NCBI RefSeq assembly: GCF_002151125.1
Contig: NZ_MDJZ01000017.1
Coordinates: 248,001-312,000, forward strand
Reading direction: 5' to 3'
Source: Clavibacter michiganensis
Lineage (GTDB): Bacteria > Actinomycetota > Actinomycetes > Actinomycetales > Microbacteriaceae
DNA: 64,000 nucleotides
Both the position numbers and the translations under genes were made by a program. The notes beneath the pieces are model-generated. The model worked only from the letters and a program-made list of their open reading frames with translations, did not search any database and was not told the origin of the DNA. Shown in pieces: positions 60,648 through 64,000 of this stretch (position 1 is the stretch's first letter; each line of letters begins with the position of its first letter).

Positions 60648-61424
60648 ATGCCGCTCGTCGCCGTCTCCCCCCATCCGGACAGCGCGTGGATCGCCTGGTC
60701 GTTCGCGCACTCGCTCGAGAGGGTGTGGGCGGCTCTCACGGAGCGGGAGGCGATCGCCCGGTGGCTCGGCGAGGTCGTCGAGTGGGACATCCGGCCCGGT
60801 GGGACGCTCGTCGTCGACCACGGCGAGGGCGCCCGATCCCGCAGCGCGGTGCTCGAGGCCGACCCGCCGCGTCGGCTGACGATGACGTGGGACTTCCCGG
60901 ACGAACCGGCATCCCACGTGGCGATCACGCTGCGCGCTTCCGAGGACCGCGCGGTGCTCGAGCTCGTCCACTCCGGGCTCGCGGAGCTAGCGGAGTCGTA
61001 CCGCATCGGCTGGATCACGCACCTCACCTACCTGGAGGCGGCGATGGCCGGCGTGCCGCTGCCGGCGTCGCAGTTCTGGTCGCTGCACGAGACGCTGACG
61101 CGCGGACTCGGCGGAGGATCAGCCGCGCCCGACCGACCCGAGACCGTATGCATCTGCGGCTCCATGCGCTTCCCGGCCGAGATGCGGGATGCCGCGCACG
61201 ATCTGGCCCTCGCGGGCGTGATTGTCGTCGCGCCGGCGGATGCGGGCGGCCCGGTCGACGAAGAGCAGAAGGCGGTGCTCGACGCCCTGCACCTCCGGAA
61301 GATCGACCTGGCGGATCGAGTGCTGGTCGTGAACCCGGGCGGGTACGTCGGGGAGTCGACGCGCAGGGAGATCGCCTACGCCCGAGCGGCGGGCAAGCCG
61401 GTCTCCTTCACCGACCCGACCTGA
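60648..61424 (+). CDS. SRPBCC domain fused to a nucleoside deoxyribosyltransferase-like domain
   Basis: A 258-residue two-domain protein. Residues about 15-150 are an SRPBCC/AHSA1 ligand-binding domain (SLERVWAALTEREAIARWLG; WDIRPGG; MTWDFP). After a Gly/Ser/Pro linker (153-165), residues 167-255 are a Rossmann-like domain of the nucleoside 2-deoxyribosyltransferase/DUF4406 sort (VCICGSMRFPAEMRDAA; VLVVNPGGYVGESTRREIAYA). I do not recall this pairing as a known architecture. The function is unknown; the second domain may handle nucleotides. It stands alone and converges on dcd. Confidence 0.75.
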   Translation: MPLVAVSPHPDSAWIAWSFAHSLERVWAALTEREAIARWLGEVVEWDIRPGGTLVVDHGEGARSRSAVLEADPPRRLTMTWDFPDEPASHVAITLRASEDRAVLELVHSGLAELAESYRIGWITHLTYLEAAMAGVPLPASQFWSLHETLTRGLGGGSAAPDRPETVCICGSMRFPAEMRDAAHDLALAGVIVVAPADAGGPVDEEQKAVLDALHLRKIDLADRVLVVNPGGYVGESTRREIAYARAAGKPVSFTDPT

Positions 61425-61439
61425 GCCGCAGCGATCGGG

Positions 61440-62045
61440 CTACTCCCCCGACTGCCCCGCGTCGGTGACCGTCACGTCGGTGTGCACGAAGTTGAGGTGC
61501 GAGCGTGAAGCGGTCGGGCCGCGCTGGCCCTGGTAGCGGGAGGCGTACTCGCCGGATCCGTAGGGCTTCTCGGCGGGCGACGACAGGCGGAAGAAGCAGA
61601 GCTGGCCGATCTTCATCCCGGGCCAGAGCTTGATGGGCAGCGTCGCGACGTTCGACAGCTCGAGCGTGACGTGGCCGGAGAACCCGGGGTCGATGAAGCC
61701 GGCGGTGGAGTGCGTGAGGAGGCCGAGGCGGCCGAGCGAGCTCTTGCCCTCGAGGCGCGCGGCGACGTCGTCGGGCAGCGTGACCAGCTCGAAGGTGGAT
61801 CCGAGGACGAACTCGCCCGGGTGCAGGATGAACGGCTCTCCCGGCTTCGACTCGATGAGGCGCGTGAGCTCGGGCTGGTCCTCGGCGGGGTCGATGTAGG
61901 GGTACTTGTGGTTGTCGAACAGCCGGAAGAAGCGGTCGATGCGCACGTCGATGCTCGCGGGCTGCAGCATCCCGGGGTCGTACGGATCGAGGGCCACTCG
62001 TCCGGCGTCGAGCTCGGCGGTGATGTCACGGTCGGAGAGGAGCAC
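61440..62045 (-). CDS. dcd: dCTP deaminase (probably bifunctional with dUTPase)
   Basis: A 201-residue trimeric dCTP deaminase. The family signature [21 protein letters not shown] is present, with the catalytic Glu, as is the phosphate-binding [10 protein letters not shown] region. In actinobacteria such as Mycobacterium the enzyme converts dCTP directly to dUMP. It supplies thymidylate synthesis and keeps dUTP low. Confidence 0.93.
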   Translation of the reverse strand: MLLSDRDITAELDAGRVALDPYDPGMLQPASIDVRIDRFFRLFDNHKYPYIDPAEDQPELTRLIESKPGEPFILHPGEFVLGSTFELVTLPDDVAARLEGKSSLGRLGLLTHSTAGFIDPGFSGHVTLELSNVATLPIKLWPGMKIGQLCFFRLSSPAEKPYGSGEYASRYQGQRGPTASRSHLNFVHTDVTVTDAGQSGE

Positions 62046-62127
62046 GGCAGGAGCCTACCGGGGGCTGGGTGGCGCCCGGCCGGACTCTTGCTAGGCTGTG
62101 GTCTCGACCCGGCTTCTGGCCGGTCGC

Positions 62128-62201
62128 GCGAGTGTAGTTCAATGGTAGAACTTCAGCTTCCCAAGCTGATAGCGCGGGTTCGATTCCCGTCACTCGCTCC
62201 A
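62128..62201 (+). tRNA. tRNA-Gly (anticodon CCC)
   Basis: A complete cloverleaf: acceptor stem GCGAGTG/CACTCGC (62128-62134/62191-62197), D-arm with AATGG, anticodon loop TTCCCAA giving anticodon CCC (reads GGG), and T-arm GGGTTCGATTCCC. The discriminator base is T and the CCA end is encoded (62199-62201). A TAGGCT -10-like box at 62092-62097 lies about 30 bp upstream. An AT-richer segment begins directly after it. Confidence 0.95.
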
Positions 62202-64000
62202 CACGAGAGTTTCTCTGTATCACAGCTGGTGCCCGCATAACCAGGTCGACTTGCCACTAGCGCTACCGCGTAAGCGCAGACAACATCTTGCGGAGTGCTT
62301 TCAGTGTCGACGGCAGCCCTCGGGCATCAACACCATCTACAGCACCCACTAATGCTCGTTGCTGCTTAATGGCTTTCTTGTTTGTGACAAGGAGGTCGTA
62401 TTCTGTCGGGCTACCTCCGAGACCGATGGCAGCACACAGTGCCACTCGTGTGCTCAAGCTTCCCACAATATCCATTTCTATAGACCGCTTAAAGCAAACA
62501 AAATCGACCGCCTCCAGCATTCGTGCCGCCTCCTGATGATCGGCATAAAGCGCGTCGAGGAGTCGTAATTGATCGACTGGTTCTGGAAACAGGGTGGCGG
62601 CCAAGGAGTCTGATTTAAGTTCCTTTCTGTACACGGCATAACCCTTTGCATCGCGACTCTGATCCAGCTTGTCGTTGACATAAGGCAAAAAATAGTCCTT
62701 GTCTACAACGTAGGTGGACCCGATGCCAAGTGCTTGCAGTAGATGATACATATAGGGAATGTTTGGAACGCCATCAAGCGGCATCACCGACACATTCGCG
62801 TCATCAAGCGGCCTTGCCGCTTGCGCCAAAATTGTTTGTATGACCAAGGCATCGATTGGACTTTCAGTAACGAGAACATGATCCGCGAAGAAAAACTCCG
62901 AGTTGCGTCGCTTGTGAAATTTGTAGTAGTTGTCGCGATCCAATCCATTCGCGACGAAAAAGTCCGAGGCTAACTGGGCAACTTCCGTTTCAACAGCCCT
63001 TGTAGCGGACGCAAATCGACGGCATAGAACCACTTCCTCGTGGTCCAGAGCGTCAATCATAGTTGCCGAGTGTGTCGTAAAGACAACTTGTAGACCCGTA
63101 CCTCGAAGGTGCTTAATCAGTTGCGACTGGGCTTGCGGGTGCAGATTTTGCTCTGGCTCCTCGAATCCTAGTACGTAGGCGACTTGACTTATTCGCGCTA
63201 AATAAGAGTAGAGAGAAAAGACAGCCATGCTTTGCGTGCCGCTGCCCGAATCTTCCAGATCGACGACTCGGTTGCCCTCTTTTACCTGTAGCGCAAGATT
63301 ACGGAGTAGTAGTGAATAATCCGGGGCAATAGCGTATTTCAGCGCGTACTCGAATTCACCGGTAAGGGGAGTCGCTCGACGTAGCTCCGCTAGCAGCGGA
63401 TCCAGCGACTGTTGCTTTACACGCTCACTGAGGGCTTTCACCTTTGGCGTAATATGATCTCGCTGGCGAGTTGCAGTAACGGACGCATCGATCACGTTTG
63501 CCATCAGCGTCCCGGGCCCCCAACCCGCTACAGCATGATCGCGCCTAACCGGAACAAATACATACGAGATATGCCGTGCTAGTTTCGAATGTAGATCTTC
63601 TTCCGCAGGCTGCCAGGTATTGCCGTTCATGACGCTCCATTGAGGCGTTTTTCTAAACCGAAGCTTTGCGCGAACGTTGCCTTGACTATCTCGTGGCAAC
63701 TTTAGCGAGGACGGCACATCACTCATGGTCACATCTATAGTTGCGAACGAGGAGGGCTGAAACGAGTGCTGACCACTTTCAAATGCTGAACGCTCCTGGT
63801 CAAAATTGAAGAATGCATTGAGCGCCCGAAGTATTGAACTCTTTCCGGCGCTATTCTGACCAACGAGAGCCACAGCATCCCGTATGTCGATTTCAGCCGC
63901 ACGAATCGATCGGAAGTTATTGATGACGAGAGAATGGAGCCTCATATCGCCAATCTAGCTGATCAAGCTGCCGGCGGGCGTCAACGCATGCGGACTCGCA
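62202..64000. mobile_element. AT-richer island next to tRNA-Gly (right end beyond window)
   Basis: Immediately after the tRNA the base composition drops and stays low to the window edge; GGATCC occurs once, against about twice per kb elsewhere. tRNA 3' ends are common integration sites for islands. No integrase is visible in the part shown, and the second attachment site would lie outside. The 55 bp after the nuclease start at 63945 hold nothing I can name. Confidence 0.55.
62263..63945 (-). CDS. OLD family ATP-dependent endonuclease (AAA ATPase + TOPRIM)
   Basis: A 560-residue protein of the OLD family. The ABC-type ATPase part has Walker A in GQNSAGKSSI near the N-terminus, a signature-like SGSGTQS, and Walker B in VLGFEEPEQNLHP. 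The TOPRIM nuclease part follows, with the Glu in VLVTESPIDALVI and the DxD in VVDKDYF. Such proteins defend against phages and plasmids; GajA of the Gabija system is a relative of similar size. No gajB-like UvrD helicase follows, since the next feature downstream is the tRNA, so a single-gene OLD nuclease or a partner upstream beyond the window is more likely. Codon use is foreign to the core. Confidence 0.88.
   Translation of the reverse strand: MRLHSLVINNFRSIRAAEIDIRDAVALVGQNSAGKSSILRALNAFFNFDQERSAFESGQHSFQPSSFATIDVTMSDVPSSLKLPRDSQGNVRAKLRFRKTPQWSVMNGNTWQPAEEDLHSKLARHISYVFVPVRRDHAVAGWGPGTLMANVIDASVTATRQRDHITPKVKALSERVKQQSLDPLLAELRRATPLTGEFEYALKYAIAPDYSLLLRNLALQVKEGNRVVDLEDSGSGTQSMAVFSLYSYLARISQVAYVLGFEEPEQNLHPQAQSQLIKHLRGTGLQVVFTTHSATMIDALDHEEVVLCRRFASATRAVETEVAQLASDFFVANGLDRDNYYKFHKRRNSEFFFADHVLVTESPIDALVIQTILAQAARPLDDANVSVMPLDGVPNIPYMYHLLQALGIGSTYVVDKDYFLPYVNDKLDQSRDAKGYAVYRKELKSDSLAATLFPEPVDQLRLLDALYADHQEAARMLEAVDFVCFKRSIEMDIVGSLSTRVALCAAIGLGGSPTEYDLLVTNKKAIKQQRALVGAVDGVDARGLPSTLKALRKMLSALTR

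Noticed and set aside
62263-63945. Gabija system (gajA)
   Set aside because: The required gajB helicase is not downstream; a tRNA is. Only general OLD membership is supported.
1-64000. CRISPR array or rRNA genes
   Set aside because: No regularly spaced repeats and no rRNA sequence are visible.

Overview
The window looks like chromosome from a high-GC actinobacterium, most probably a member of the Microbacteriaceae close to Clavibacter. The evidence is very GC-rich coding DNA with frequent GTG starts, a nucS mismatch-repair gene, a C50-carotenoid cluster (crtE, crtB, crtI, crtYe/Yf, crtEb) beside idi, a DIP1984-family gene, and a stand-alone diaminobutyrate transaminase that fits the diaminobutyrate-containing cell wall known for Clavibacter-like genera. 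The hexamer GGATCC recurs about twice per kb in the core and is almost absent from the two AT-richer inserts. Assignment to genus is inference.

Layout. 0-8.4 kb: the end of an MFS transporter, a His-rich membrane protein with a DUF305 lipoprotein and an M23 peptidase, an aldo/keto reductase, an alpha/beta hydrolase-TetR pair, and a LysR regulator divergent from an EamA exporter followed by two DUF202 proteins. 8.4-20.4 kb: an NmrA-like reductase, a PfkB sugar kinase with its LacI regulator, an SDR divergent from a Tat-exported PhoX phosphatase with a PHO-box-like direct repeat, a ZIP transporter, a MarR regulator, a ParA-like ATPase and a MATE exporter. 20.4-22.05 kb: a small AT-richer insert with a two-TM GAF protein next to a Panacea/SocA (DUF4065) protein, a candidate toxin-antitoxin or defence pair. 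22-35 kb: housekeeping and stress genes, including a methyltransferase pseudogene missing its SAM motif, nucS, an MbfA-like ferritin-VIT transporter under a yybP-ykoY manganese riboswitch, and an EctB-like transaminase.

35-43.8 kb: a CitAB-type two-component system divergent from a CitMHS citrate transporter, a DUF2079 membrane protein, a DUF5997/LysR divergent pair and an SGNH-like protein. 43.8-49.7 kb: the carotenoid operon on the minus strand, every junction overlapping. crtB and crtI are joined in one uninterrupted frame. idi is divergent. 49.7-62 kb: a patatin-like protein, a MarR-MMPL divergent pair, an SDR-TetR pair, DIP1984, two tandem DUF4190 proteins, alanine dehydrogenase divergent from Lrp/AsnC, an HxlR-QorB-like pair, an SRPBCC fusion protein and dCTP deaminase. 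62.1-64 kb: tRNA-Gly(CCC), then an AT-richer segment with an OLD-family ATPase/TOPRIM nuclease running off the window edge, which looks like a tRNA-associated defence island.

Several regulator genes sit beside the genes they probably control, and palindromes visible between them (about 4189, 6627, 6655, 51413, 53575, 58677 and 59724) are candidate operators. No intergenic stretch exceeds 300 bp. The longest are 29798-30063 (riboswitch leader), 614-873 (terminator-like hairpin, otherwise nothing recognised), 9278-9510, 3067-3292 (terminator, otherwise nothing recognised) and 55645-55866 (nothing recognised).
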